The notes beneath the pieces were generated by a model. The model was not told the origin of the DNA. It ran no database searches and was given only the letters and a program-made list of their open reading frames with translations. The position numbers were made by a program, and so were the translations under genes. Below, piece after piece: positions 25,284 through 33,323 of a stretch of 64,000 bases of DNA. Where the stretch lies: positions 1 through 64,000 of the forward strand of contig CAIZNN010000264.1 in the NCBI GenBank assembly GCA_903934285.1, in the 5' to 3' direction. The stretch comes from Akkermansiaceae bacterium. Lineage in GTDB: Bacteria; Verrucomicrobiota; Verrucomicrobiia; Verrucomicrobiales; Akkermansiaceae. Numbering within the stretch: the stretch's first letter is position 1; each line of letters begins with the position of its first letter.

Positions 25284-26114
25284 CTAGCCTTGGGCGGTCC
25301 AGGTTCCGGTGGAGCCAACGGCGTCCCAGGTGGCGGCGGTCAGACAGATGAGCTCGACGTTTTCCCCGACGGCATCCGCCGTGAGGTACTTGCCGGCAGC
25401 GCCTTGCACGCCGCTGGATGGCAGCGCGATGGTTTCACTGCCATTGGGATCGAGGCGCAGTTCCTGCGCGGCGCGCACCACGGCGCTCACCCGCATGCCC
25501 ACGGTGGCGGCCGGCAGCGCGAAAGTCACCGCGCCGCTGGCCCCGAGGTTGGAGACGAAGATTTCGCCGTTGGCTTCCGCCGCGGTGACCGTGCGGTCGG
25601 CGGTGGCATTGGCCACCGTCGGGGTGGAGACCGCCATGGGGAAGCAATGGAGCACTTCGATTAGATCGCCATCCGCGCCGGCAGCGGTAAGCGCGCGGCC
25701 CACATGATACGATCCGGCGGCGGCGGTGGCGCTCACCTTGCCGGCGGCGTCGGTATAGACCAGCGCCCCCGCGGTGATCACGCCGCTGGCCACCATCTTC
25801 ATCGTGCCAGACTTGCTGCCGAGCAATTGGATCGCGGCGGAGTCGCCCACGGCGGGCTCATCCATGACCACGCCCAGCGGCAACGTGGCAGCCGTGTTGA
25901 CGATGAACTGGGAGCCCGGCGCGGTGCCGGTCTGCACCAGGGCGTAGCGCAGCGTGATGGCGGCGGTTTCACAGATGCGGGTGATGATCCCGGTTTCGGT
26001 GGTGCCGGTATTACCGCTCACATTGCAGACGATCTCGCGCGCGCCAAAGAGAGTTTGGGCGGCGACACAGCAGGCGAGCAGAACCGTGCTCAGGGCGTGT
26101 TTCAGTGTTTTCAT
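25284..26114 (-). CDS. capsid decoration-like protein with signal-like leader
   Basis: 276 residues. The first ~31 residues (MKTLKHALSTVLLACCVAAQ, then LFGAREIVCN) parallel the capsid leader. The body is beta-rich: LPLGVVMDEPAVGDSAAIQLLGSKSGTMKMVASGVITAGALVYTDAAGKVS, the pattern of DUF2190-like proteins encoded beside phage capsids, followed by a second Gly/Ala-rich beta domain (residues ~165-276). Two domains make it longer than a simple decoration protein. Confidence 0.65.
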   Translation of the reverse strand: MKTLKHALSTVLLACCVAAQTLFGAREIVCNVSGNTGTTETGIITRICETAAITLRYALVQTGTAPGSQFIVNTAATLPLGVVMDEPAVGDSAAIQLLGSKSGTMKMVASGVITAGALVYTDAAGKVSATAAAGSYHVGRALTAAGADGDLIEVLHCFPMAVSTPTVANATADRTVTAAEANGEIFVSNLGASGAVTFALPAATVGMRVSAVVRAAQELRLDPNGSETIALPSSGVQGAAGKYLTADAVGENVELICLTAATWDAVGSTGTWTAQG

Positions 26115-26133
26115 GTTGGAGATTTAAGTTAGA

Positions 26134-26157
26134 GGTTACGAGTTAGAGGTTATTGGT
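26134..26157. repeat. heptanucleotide array GTTAGAG
   Basis: GTTAGAG, GTTACGA, GTTAGAG, GTTATTG: 7-bp period in the 56-bp gap upstream of the decoration-like gene, covering its presumed ribosome-binding region only partly. Confidence 0.65.
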
Positions 26158-26170
26158 GATTCTTCGCGGA

Positions 26171-26404
26171 TTACTTGGCCTTGGGCTTGCTTTCAGCTTT
26201 CCGCTTTCCGCTTTCAATTTTCGCCATCCTGGCGTCGTATTCCGCCTGGGTGGTGAGGATGGCGATGGCCTGGGCGCGGGTGATGCCGAACGCGGTTTTT
26301 TCCGCGATGGCCTCTTCGGTGATGCCCTTGGGGGCGGCGACGGGCGTCATGCCGGCGATCTCCGCCGCGGCCCATTCTTCAACTGTCTGTGTCGGTGGTT
26401 TCAT
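26171..26404 (-). CDS. small phage protein between protease and capsid genes
   Basis: 77 residues, helical: VEEWAAAEIAGMTPVAAPKGITEEAIAEKTAFGITRAQAIAILTTQAEYDARMAK. The C-terminal tail ESGKRKAESKPKAK is encoded by a heptamer array (26188-26222, units GCTTTCA/GCTTTCC on the plus strand). The position suggests a small scaffold-like or head protein, unproven. Confidence 0.6.
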   Translation of the reverse strand: MKPPTQTVEEWAAAEIAGMTPVAAPKGITEEAIAEKTAFGITRAQAIAILTTQAEYDARMAKIESGKRKAESKPKAK

Positions 26405-26447
26405 TTGATTTCGGATTTCGGATTTCGGATTTGGGATTCAGGATTTC
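26405..26447. repeat. heptanucleotide array ATTTCGG
   Basis: ATTTCGG three times, then ATTTGGG, ATTCAGG, ATTTCTC. It fills the gap between the small protein and the I-protease gene and supplies the protease's last codons and stop (KS then TGA on the minus strand). Confidence 0.75.
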
Positions 26448-27634
26448 TCCACCATGGCATCCCACACCGGCTTGAGGGCGGGGTCTTTCTTGGCGAGAGC
26501 CCAGGCTTCGTGATAGGACAGGCGTTTGTCGCGCATGAGCGTTTCCACCGCATTGGCGATGGTTTCGCGGCGGCCGCGCTCGTCGCCGATTTGCACGCGG
26601 CTCTGGGTCACGTCCAGCGGCGTGGTGTTGAGCTTGGGAGCAATGGCGGCCAGGGCGTTGGCTTCCGATTCGCGGGTGTCTCCGGTGAGGCGGGCCAGCC
26701 AAGCCGGGCGTTCCGCGCCGGTGATGCGGCCGTCGGCTTGTGCAGCGTCCAGCAGCGTGTTGGCATGCGCCTCGCGGCTGGCCTGCACCGCGCTTTGCAG
26801 CGTGATGATTTTGGCGTTGGCGGCGGTGAGCGAGCAGGCAATGCCTTCCTTCTCGGTTTTTTCCGTGGCCAGCGCCGCGGTGGCGGAGTCGGCTTCGGTT
26901 TGTTTGGCCTGCGCGGCGGCCGCGCTGTCGAGCAGCGAGGTGAGGGCAGCCATGATTTCCTCATCCGTGGCAGTCACGTCGAGGCCCAGTTTGTCAGTCA
27001 GCAGTTTTCTATCCATAAGATTTGGTTGATTGGTTGATGCGCTTTCTTCCTCTTCACTCATGACGCTTGACCCATGACCCATGACTTCTTCAGAATTGGT
27101 GACGGGTTCGGAGGTGGCGATGCGGGGCGTATTGGTCAGCCCGATGGAGATGAGGCGGTCGGGCCGGAATTCTGGCCGGCCGGCGGGGGCGTCCCAGCGG
27201 GGGGATGGATAGACCCAGTAGCCTTCGCGCTGGTTTTCCTCGCCCAGGGCGTTCCAGACCACTTCGCCATAGAGGCCGTCGGGGCGGGCTTCCAAGTCGA
27301 TGGCCTTGCCGAGGCGGCGGTGATCGGTGTAGAGCGCCGGGTCTTGATCGGGATGGCCGATATATATCGGGACGCCGCGGAAAAGGCGCCCGGCGCGGCC
27401 GCGCAAGCTGCGAAACTCGGCGACGATGGCATTGGCCTCCACCTGGGTGAAATGTTGCAGCCGCCCCGGCCGCGAGCCCGGATAGGTGCCGTAGGGCGCG
27501 ATCTTCATCCAGCCGTCGGTGGTGGCGTCGTCGATCGGCGCGTCGGCCGCATTGGCCAGGGCGGCTTCGCGGGCGGGGGCGTCGTTGGCCACCGCTTCGC
27601 GCTTGCAGAGGCCGGGATGGCTGATAGGCTCCAT
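26438..27634 (-). CDS. Mu I-like prohead protease/scaffold protein
   Basis: 398 residues from the ATG at 27634; the longer frame upstream is rejected because a divergent gene occupies it. The N-terminal half has the I-protease pattern: WMKIAPYGTYP ... RGVPIYIGHPDQDP ... LYGEVVWNALGEENQREGYWVYPSPRW ... SIGLTNTPRI. The C-terminal half is a helical scaffold (AAAQAKQTEADSATAALATEKTEKEG). A heptamer array at 27050-27092 encodes the linker EEVMGHGSSVMSEEEE between the two parts. Confidence 0.8.
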   Translation of the reverse strand: MEPISHPGLCKREAVANDAPAREAALANAADAPIDDATTDGWMKIAPYGTYPGSRPGRLQHFTQVEANAIVAEFRSLRGRAGRLFRGVPIYIGHPDQDPALYTDHRRLGKAIDLEARPDGLYGEVVWNALGEENQREGYWVYPSPRWDAPAGRPEFRPDRLISIGLTNTPRIATSEPVTNSEEVMGHGSSVMSEEEESASTNQPNLMDRKLLTDKLGLDVTATDEEIMAALTSLLDSAAAAQAKQTEADSATAALATEKTEKEGIACSLTAANAKIITLQSAVQASREAHANTLLDAAQADGRITGAERPAWLARLTGDTRESEANALAAIAPKLNTTPLDVTQSRVQIGDERGRRETIANAVETLMRDKRLSYHEAWALAKKDPALKPVWDAMVEKS

Positions 27635-27636
27635 GG

Positions 27637-28056
27637 ATGAACCCTTGGAACAGCATTCATCAAGAACTGGATCGCCTTCACGAAGCCGAAGCCAATAAGC
27701 GGACAATCTCGCACCGGCATCTGCGAACTGTTCCGGTGAGGGATATGAGTATTCAGGCGGTGGCTGAAGAGACACGATTGCGCTGTTTAGAATACGATCC
27801 AGAAATAGCAGCAAGCGTAGCGTCATGGCAATGGGGAGGAAGTTTTTCCACGATTTCAGAGCCGGCGCAGATGTGGCGCTATGTGCGCTTGAATTCGGCG
27901 TCGATGTGGGTTGCGATGGTATCTGACACACCACGCTGCCATCTGGTTTTTCCGCCGCCGAGGATTCCTCGCGATGCTGTGATTCGCTGGCTGTTGACGG
28001 ATTGGTGGAACCTTCACGGGATTTGGATGCGCGCTCTGATTGAACGCACCCAGTGA
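27637..28056 (+). CDS. opposite-strand cargo gene of unknown function
   Basis: 139 residues on the plus strand inside a minus-strand late operon. GC content is visibly lower than in the flanking phage genes. Sequence: MNPWNSIHQELDRLHEAEANKRTISHRHL, then a Trp-rich part (ASWQWGGSFSTISEPAQMWRYVR; WLLTDWWNLHGIWMRALIERT). No family recognised. Its start codon lies 3 bp from the divergent I-protease start and a terminator-like structure follows, which is the layout of an independently expressed moron. Confidence 0.6.
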   Translation: MNPWNSIHQELDRLHEAEANKRTISHRHLRTVPVRDMSIQAVAEETRLRCLEYDPEIAASVASWQWGGSFSTISEPAQMWRYVRLNSASMWVAMVSDTPRCHLVFPPPRIPRDAVIRWLLTDWWNLHGIWMRALIERTQ

Positions 28057-28108
28057 GCCGCTGGAAAAATGACTTGAGGAAGTTTGGTTTCATGGTAGGT
28101 TTTGGGAG

Positions 28109-28188
28109 TCGTCCCGTCGGGCTCTTTGGAGTGCCGTGGTGAGTCCGCCAAGCCTGGCTTGCAGCAGAACTCGCGGGACGGCTTTTTT
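28109..28188 (+). terminator. structured terminator after the cargo gene
   Basis: GTCCCG at 28111-28116 can pair with CGGGAC at 28174-28179, followed by GGCTTTTTTT. The ~57-nt loop contains a smaller hairpin (GCCA...TGGC at 28147-28158). The large loop is unusual for a simple terminator and could be a small structured RNA ending in one. Confidence 0.5.
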
Positions 28189-28197
28189 TGTGGGCGT

Positions 28198-30264
28198 TTA
28201 CGGGCGGTAGATGCTGAGGAGGGTGAGTTGTTTTTGTGCGGTATAAGCCTCTTCAATGATGATCGTGCGGCGGCCTTCGGAAACCTCGCTGCGCAGAACC
28301 GGTGGTTTGCCAGGGACTTCCTCCCAGAACTGCCTGGCCGGTTGGGCAAGCATCTGCGGCAGATTGCGGAAATCCTCTTCTTCAACCGGCCAGCGGTCAC
28401 CACCATGCTTGGAGAGCACCTTGTTGACCTTGTCCGCTTCCACAATGCGTTTCCATCCGGTGAGGTCGGGAGCTGGTTTGCTGTGTGGCCGCTGCCCCGC
28501 ACTCGCCAGGGTGGCTTCACGGATGCTGCGCGCCGAGGTGCTTGCGAGCTCCTCATACACCGCAAAATCCCTTGAATCCACGTCCACGAAAGCAGCGTCA
28601 AGAACCAGTTCGACGGATTCAACTTGCCGGGGTTTTGCGGGGCGTCCGGTTCCTGGCGGCCGGCTCGCCGGTTTCCATCCGTTGCGGCGGCGGGTTTCCC
28701 ACCCCTTGCGGGCTCCATTTGCATTGCCCGTATTAATCTCCTCTTCACTCTCTCCCGCCAGCGCGGCGGCAAATTGCTCACCTAACAATGCGGTGAGCGC
28801 CGGGCTGTCCATGAACTCGGGCATGCGCGCGGAGATTTTTTTCAGAGCGGCGTTCATGGCCGCCTGGTCACCGGTTTGCAGCGCGCCGAAGAGCGCGTCG
28901 CCGAGGGGCTGCAAGTCCTCTGCAAGGGCGCTGCGGATGGCGTCATGGGTGGATGGGTCATGGGTCATGGGTGTGGAGGAAGAATTCGCCACGGGCATTT
29001 CTTTCCCAGTGACCAATGACTCTTGACCAATGACCGGCGGCCGCGCCGCCGTAAGAAATTCCTCGCCCTCGCCGGCTTCCTGGATGCCGAGGCGTTCGAG
29101 CACCGCATCCTTGCTCACGCGCACGCCCATGCTCACCATGGCTTGCACGCCGGCCAGATAGGCCTGGTCATCGCGGCCCGATGGGGGCACGAGGTAAACG
29201 GCTGCCAGCGGCTCGGTGCCGCGGCCGAAGTGCCACTCGATGACCATGCGGGAGACCTCGGCGAGGGTTTCGTTGATGGTCTCCGCATCATCGGCTAGCA
29301 AGATCGATGTCTCCTTGCCCTGGAGGGATGCGCCGCTGCCCTCGCCGCTGCCGGCGCTCATGGTGGATAGATCCGCGCCGCGGTAGATCGCGGCGAACTT
29401 GCGGTCCACCCGCTCGACCACTGCGGGCATCGGCATGCCAGTTGGATTGCCAGCGGCCTGGACGATTTCCAGCGGCTTGGCGTGGGTGCCGTCGTCGCCA
29501 TAGATCACGCCGGTCCAGTCATGGCCGAAACTTTCCACCGCGGCGCGCATCGCCTCCCCTTCCGCCGAGCCCTTCTTGGCCACGGTGCGGCCGAGGATGC
29601 CGGGGACCGAAAACTTCTCCGAGAAAATGAGCCAGTCGTTGAAGGCGCCGCGCTTGGCGAGGTAGCCGATGGAGCAGGCGATCATCAGGCCGTCGCCCTG
29701 GGTGATCATCCATTCGGATGGATCGAGCATCTCGCCGCTCATGGCGAAGGGGCTGCGCAGATAGCGCAGGATGCCGGTGCGGTTTTCAAACAACCACAGC
29801 GGCACGAATTCAAAGGTGGCGCGCAGTTGACCGCGCACCGGCTGCCACACGATGTGATGGCAGGCATAGCGATAACTCACCGCGCTCATCATCTGCTTGA
29901 CCAGGCGGCGGAAGCCTCCGCGTTCGTTGCGGTCATATGCATTGACGGCGCGCACATTGTTCCAAAAATCTTCCAGCACCTCGCGATGTAACTCGCCGGC
30001 GCCTCCGGTGCCTGGCAAGGCCAGCACCTGGCGTTCGAGTTGGGAGACGTCCTTCTCGCGCTTGGGTTTCACGCTCTTGAGCGTGTCGTCGCGTTCGGCG
30101 ATGGTTTCAAACAGGATGGCACCGTCCCGCAGATAGCCGATATCGAAGGCTTCCAGCACCCGCGCCAGGCTGGCCGGCGTGAGCGAGCGCAGCGGATTGT
30201 ATTTCTGCTGCTTGAGCGTGCGCAAAGCCTCCAAGGAGGTGATGATGGGGGCGTTATTGCTCAT
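28198..30264 (-). CDS. DUF935 portal protein fused to a BECR-type nuclease-like domain
   Basis: 688 residues, about 170 longer than usual for Mu gp29-like portals. Residues 1-~410 are the portal (LEDFWNNVRAVNAYDRNERGGFRRLVKQMMSAV ... WLFENRTGILRY ... GDGLMIACSIGYLAKRG ... GEGSGASLQGKETSILLADDAETINETLAEVSRMVIEWHFG). A linker encoded by a heptamer array follows (PMTHDPSTHDAI). The last ~90 residues (LTGWKRIVEADKVNKVLSKHGGDRWPVEEEDFRNLPQMLA ... RRTIIIEEAYTAQKQLTLLSIYR) resemble the phage Barnase-EndoU-ColicinE5-RelE (PBECR) domains attached to virion proteins. That assignment is from sequence pattern only. Confidence 0.75.
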   Translation of the reverse strand: MSNNAPIITSLEALRTLKQQKYNPLRSLTPASLARVLEAFDIGYLRDGAILFETIAERDDTLKSVKPKREKDVSQLERQVLALPGTGGAGELHREVLEDFWNNVRAVNAYDRNERGGFRRLVKQMMSAVSYRYACHHIVWQPVRGQLRATFEFVPLWLFENRTGILRYLRSPFAMSGEMLDPSEWMITQGDGLMIACSIGYLAKRGAFNDWLIFSEKFSVPGILGRTVAKKGSAEGEAMRAAVESFGHDWTGVIYGDDGTHAKPLEIVQAAGNPTGMPMPAVVERVDRKFAAIYRGADLSTMSAGSGEGSGASLQGKETSILLADDAETINETLAEVSRMVIEWHFGRGTEPLAAVYLVPPSGRDDQAYLAGVQAMVSMGVRVSKDAVLERLGIQEAGEGEEFLTAARPPVIGQESLVTGKEMPVANSSSTPMTHDPSTHDAIRSALAEDLQPLGDALFGALQTGDQAAMNAALKKISARMPEFMDSPALTALLGEQFAAALAGESEEEINTGNANGARKGWETRRRNGWKPASRPPGTGRPAKPRQVESVELVLDAAFVDVDSRDFAVYEELASTSARSIREATLASAGQRPHSKPAPDLTGWKRIVEADKVNKVLSKHGGDRWPVEEEDFRNLPQMLAQPARQFWEEVPGKPPVLRSEVSEGRRTIIIEEAYTAQKQLTLLSIYRP
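28942..29034. repeat. inverted heptamer arrays inside the portal gene
   Basis: Left arm GTCATGGGTGGATGGGTCATGGGTCATGGG; right arm GTGACCAATGACTCTTGACCAATGACC, around ~35 bp. Both arms are translated in the portal linker without a stop, because single-base changes remove the TGA that a perfect ATGACCC array would create. Confidence 0.7.
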
Positions 30265-30410
30265 GGGGGGAAGTTTCTTTTCTCTGGATTGTCAGGATGG
30301 GGTCATGATGCCCTGCATCTGACTGCAAACTCATCGCAGCGAGTTTCAGGCCCATCGCTGCCACTCGGGGCGGGCAGGCCCTCAGAATCGATCCTGGGGC
30401 TTCGCCACCA

Positions 30411-30502
30411 AGACAGAAGAGGGGAAGACAGAAGACAGAAGACAAGAGGAAGAGCCGACGGGCGGAGCGCGAAGCATTCCCGTCTTCTGTCTTCTGTCTT
30501 GG
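30411..30502. repeat. inverted AGAAGAC/GTCTTCT heptamer arrays
   Basis: In the 260-bp gap between terminase and portal. Left arm AGACAGA-type units (30411-30453), core of ~27 bp (CCGACGGGCGGAGCGCGAAG), right arm GTCTTCT, GTCTTCT, GTCTTGG. Same architecture as the TCATGGG elements with a different heptamer. The rest of the gap holds no gene. Confidence 0.75.
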
Positions 30503-30525
30503 AGCGCAGCGATCTTGTGTCTTCT

Positions 30526-32523
30526 TCATCCTGCAAAGCGCCTTTCACGCCGGGTGGTGGATTCGTAGGATTCGAACTCGACGGGAGCGCTTGGCGCGGT
30601 GGCTTGGACCAAGTGTTCGGCGATGCCCGAGTAGGCATTGGCCAGCAGCAGATGGTTGTCGCACTTGTCCACGTAGTCGCCCTTCTCGCCGTCCTTTTCC
30701 TCGCGGGCGCTGCCGGTGATGAGATGGCGTTCGAGGGTTTCGAGGATTTGCGGGCTGCCATCCACCCGGCGCGGCAGCAGCATCACCGGCTCGTCATAGA
30801 TCGCGCCGTTGTGCATCCGATAGATGTTTTCCTCCGGCGTGAGGAATTCGCAAATCACCCGGTCGATGGAATCGAAGCGCGAGCATTGGATGATGGGGAA
30901 AAACCTCGTCACTCCATCCGCTTGTTCCTGGCCTAGCTTTTGGGTGATGCCGGCGCCGGCGGATTTGGTGAACTCCACCACCGCGCAACGCAGGTTGACC
31001 CATTCGCTTTTTTCACCGTTCCATTCCAGGCCGCCTGGGAAGCGGATGCGCGAGTGCTCCGGATCCTGGACCACCGGCCACTTGATGCCGTGCAAGCCGT
31101 TGAGCAGATAGGTGAGCATGCGCGCCTCATTGACCGCCGGCCGCGCGTCGATGAAGAGCGCGCTGAGTCCCATCTTGTGGAAGAGGACCTCGGCGCGGCG
31201 CACCACATTGGCCAGCGGGATATCCTCGGCATGCACGATGCGCTTCTCCACCTCGCTGGTCACCTCGCGGGCCACGAACCAGCACGAGTTGCCCGTGTCC
31301 AGGCCGCCATAGCCGGCTGTGCCTGGGCGCAGCGAGAGGGATAGATCAAACGGTGTGCCGGCCGCGCGGCTGCGGGTGAGGATCTCAGGCGATAGGCCCT
31401 GGGTCGTGTTCTTCGGAAGCGCGAGCACTTCGCAGCAGAAGGCCACCATCGTCACCGGGTCCTTGATGGCTTTCTGCCAGCGGCTCAGCATTTGATCCAA
31501 GCCGTATGCCGCCATGCCCAGGTGCGAGAAACTGAACGACCAATCGTGCATCTCCAGGCGCTCGGGCCGCAGATGCTTTTCTATCGGCGCGCTGCGGTCG
31601 ATCACCACGCCGCTGTCCGGATCCGCCAGATAGTACATCTGCCCTGGGCGGTAGGCGTGGCGCGTCTTGTCGTCGGATTCAAAATCTCCGGAGTACGTCA
31701 GCTTCGGATCGGACGGCTGCGGCGCCGCACCCAGCTGCAAGCGGCACACCTGCGGCCAGTGATCTTCCGGGCGCAGCGTTTTACCGCCGCCCACATCGAA
31801 CACGAACACACCCTGGCTGCCGTCCTGCCATTCCCGGTTCTGGCCCGCCCCATGCAGCCGCTGCGTGCCGATGGAGATGCGGAAGCGCAGGTCGCTGGCC
31901 CCCATGCGCCCTTCCAGGTATTTGGAATACTTGGTTTTGATGTCGTCCTTCTCGTCTTCGATGGCGATGGACATTGAAAAGGTGGTGGGCACCTTGTTGA
32001 GGCCCATGACCATGCCCTCCGCCGTGCGGCTGCCGTCCTTGACCATGAACGCGCCTTTCCGATTGACCATGCGGCCGCGCTTGTCCTTGGCCTTGCCCAG
32101 CGTCATGAGCGGACCGAGGAAATCAATGCGCTCGATCACGTCCGGACGCAGCTTGCCATCCACCACGCCTTCCACCAACTCGCCATCCGGCAGATAGAGG
32201 CCGACGTTCAAAAACCGCACCCCCGTGGCATAGGCCATCAGGTTGCACTCGATGATGGTCTTGCCAATCTGCGCCCCGCCGCAAATCGACAGCTTCGCAT
32301 CCGGCAGCATTTTCCCCGTGTGCGAGCCGAGCACCAGGTCGATGACCCGCACCGCCGCCAGCAACGCCTCGCGGCCCTGGAGCGAGTACGGGGTGAAGGT
32401 GCCATCCGGCTTGCGCACTTGCGCATATTCCATCAGGAACTCCTCGAAGCTGCCGATGGCCGGCGCGCCGCCCGCGGCGCCTTGCGCCAGCCGCTCGCTC
32501 AGCTTGTGCATCGCGCCACTCAT
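30526..32523 (-). CDS. terminase large subunit (GpA-like)
   Basis: 665 residues from the ATG at 32523, which overlaps the upstream stop (ATGA). ATPase motifs: LSICGGAQIGKTIIECNLMAYA (P-loop-like, GGAQIGKT) and SMSIAIEDEKDDIK (acidic Walker-B-like). The C-terminal part holds a nuclease-like region (GYGGLDTGNSCWFVAREVTSEVEKR ... ALFIDARPAVNEARMLTYLLNGLHG, with acidic residues). It packages DNA headful into proheads. Size and gene order are right for this phage group. Confidence 0.8.
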   Translation of the reverse strand: MSGAMHKLSERLAQGAAGGAPAIGSFEEFLMEYAQVRKPDGTFTPYSLQGREALLAAVRVIDLVLGSHTGKMLPDAKLSICGGAQIGKTIIECNLMAYATGVRFLNVGLYLPDGELVEGVVDGKLRPDVIERIDFLGPLMTLGKAKDKRGRMVNRKGAFMVKDGSRTAEGMVMGLNKVPTTFSMSIAIEDEKDDIKTKYSKYLEGRMGASDLRFRISIGTQRLHGAGQNREWQDGSQGVFVFDVGGGKTLRPEDHWPQVCRLQLGAAPQPSDPKLTYSGDFESDDKTRHAYRPGQMYYLADPDSGVVIDRSAPIEKHLRPERLEMHDWSFSFSHLGMAAYGLDQMLSRWQKAIKDPVTMVAFCCEVLALPKNTTQGLSPEILTRSRAAGTPFDLSLSLRPGTAGYGGLDTGNSCWFVAREVTSEVEKRIVHAEDIPLANVVRRAEVLFHKMGLSALFIDARPAVNEARMLTYLLNGLHGIKWPVVQDPEHSRIRFPGGLEWNGEKSEWVNLRCAVVEFTKSAGAGITQKLGQEQADGVTRFFPIIQCSRFDSIDRVICEFLTPEENIYRMHNGAIYDEPVMLLPRRVDGSPQILETLERHLITGSAREEKDGEKGDYVDKCDNHLLLANAYSGIAEHLVQATAPSAPVEFESYESTTRRERRFAG

Positions 32524-33056
32524 GCCTTGGCGACCGCCTCCTGCAGGTCCGTGAAAAGTTTCAATGCCTTCGGGTTGCCCTGGATCTCGGCCAGCAGCGC
32601 GTCGAGGCCCGCTTCGATCTTGGTCTTGGCCGAGGCCGCGATTTTCTCGCGCTCGATCGCCTGCTTGGAGCTCGCCAGCCGCAGCTTCGCCAGCTGCACG
32701 TAGCCACCCACATCCCCGCGTTCCAGCGTCTCCGCGGTGAAAACCGTTTGGGCCACCCGCTCGATATCCTCGGGACTGAGATCCGAGTTGCGCGCCAGCT
32801 CGATGGAGGTTTGGTTCGCCCGTTGCGCCGCCATCTCCATGCGCCGCTTGAGCGCATACCAGGCATGCCATTCCGAGAGCGTGGAGAGCGCCACGGAAAA
32901 CCGATAGGTATCCTGCACGTGCACCGCCACCGCGTCGAGCGTCCATGCCTGGGTTTCCGTATCGGCCGGATGCATCAGCAGCCAGATGGCCTCCATCTCC
33001 GCTTCCGGAAGATTTTTGAGCTTGCTGTCCGCCCGCGGCTTTTTGATTTTGATCAT
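32520..33056 (-). CDS. terminase small subunit-like (DUF3486, Mu gp27-like)
   Basis: 178 residues, all helical: a basic start (MIKIKKPRADSKLKNLPEAEMEAIWLLMHP), an HTH-like centre (TLSEWHAWYALKRRMEMAAQRANQTSIELAR) and a coiled-coil tail. This is the DUF3486 profile found directly upstream of large terminases in Mu-like phages. Confidence 0.75.
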   Translation of the reverse strand: MIKIKKPRADSKLKNLPEAEMEAIWLLMHPADTETQAWTLDAVAVHVQDTYRFSVALSTLSEWHAWYALKRRMEMAAQRANQTSIELARNSDLSPEDIERVAQTVFTAETLERGDVGGYVQLAKLRLASSKQAIEREKIAASAKTKIEAGLDALLAEIQGNPKALKLFTDLQEAVAKA

Positions 33057-33323
33057 TCACGTCAGGGATTTTTGTTGGGCCACGCCGGCGGGGGTGATGT
33101 ACCACAGGACCGTCTCGCTCTCGGGGTCGTATTCGCTGCGGATATAGGCGCGATCGTGGTTGTATTCCATGGCATCGCGCAGCTCCTGGAGCGAGACGTT
33201 GCCGCCGGTGAGCTCGTGGACGTATTCCAGCAGCAGGCCCTCGGCTTTGCCGTAGCCCGGCGCCATGTTGAGCACCTCGCGCACCTTGCGCCGCACCATT
33301 GCTTTGGAGTGGATCGGATTCAT
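33057..33323 (-). CDS. small phage protein (Mu gp26-like position)
   Basis: 88 residues with a winged-helix feel: RRKVREVLNMAPGYGKAEGLLLEYVHELTGGNVSLQELRDAMEYNHDRAYIRSEYDPESETVLWYITPAGVA. It abuts the gp27-like gene. Probably a DNA- or terminase-associated accessory protein; function unproven. Confidence 0.6.
   Translation of the reverse strand: MNPIHSKAMVRRKVREVLNMAPGYGKAEGLLLEYVHELTGGNVSLQELRDAMEYNHDRAYIRSEYDPESETVLWYITPAGVAQQKSLT

Noticed and set aside
27637-28093. Longer N-terminus for the I-protease reaching 28093
   Set aside because: The upstream frame has Ser/Pro-rich sequence unlike the family and would overlap the divergent gene; the family pattern begins after the ATG at 27634.
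30526-33105. Terminase start far upstream (frame open to 33105)
   Set aside because: The extension is antisense-like Gly/Arg-rich sequence overlapping the real DUF3486 gene; the ATG at 32523 has the usual 4-bp overlap.
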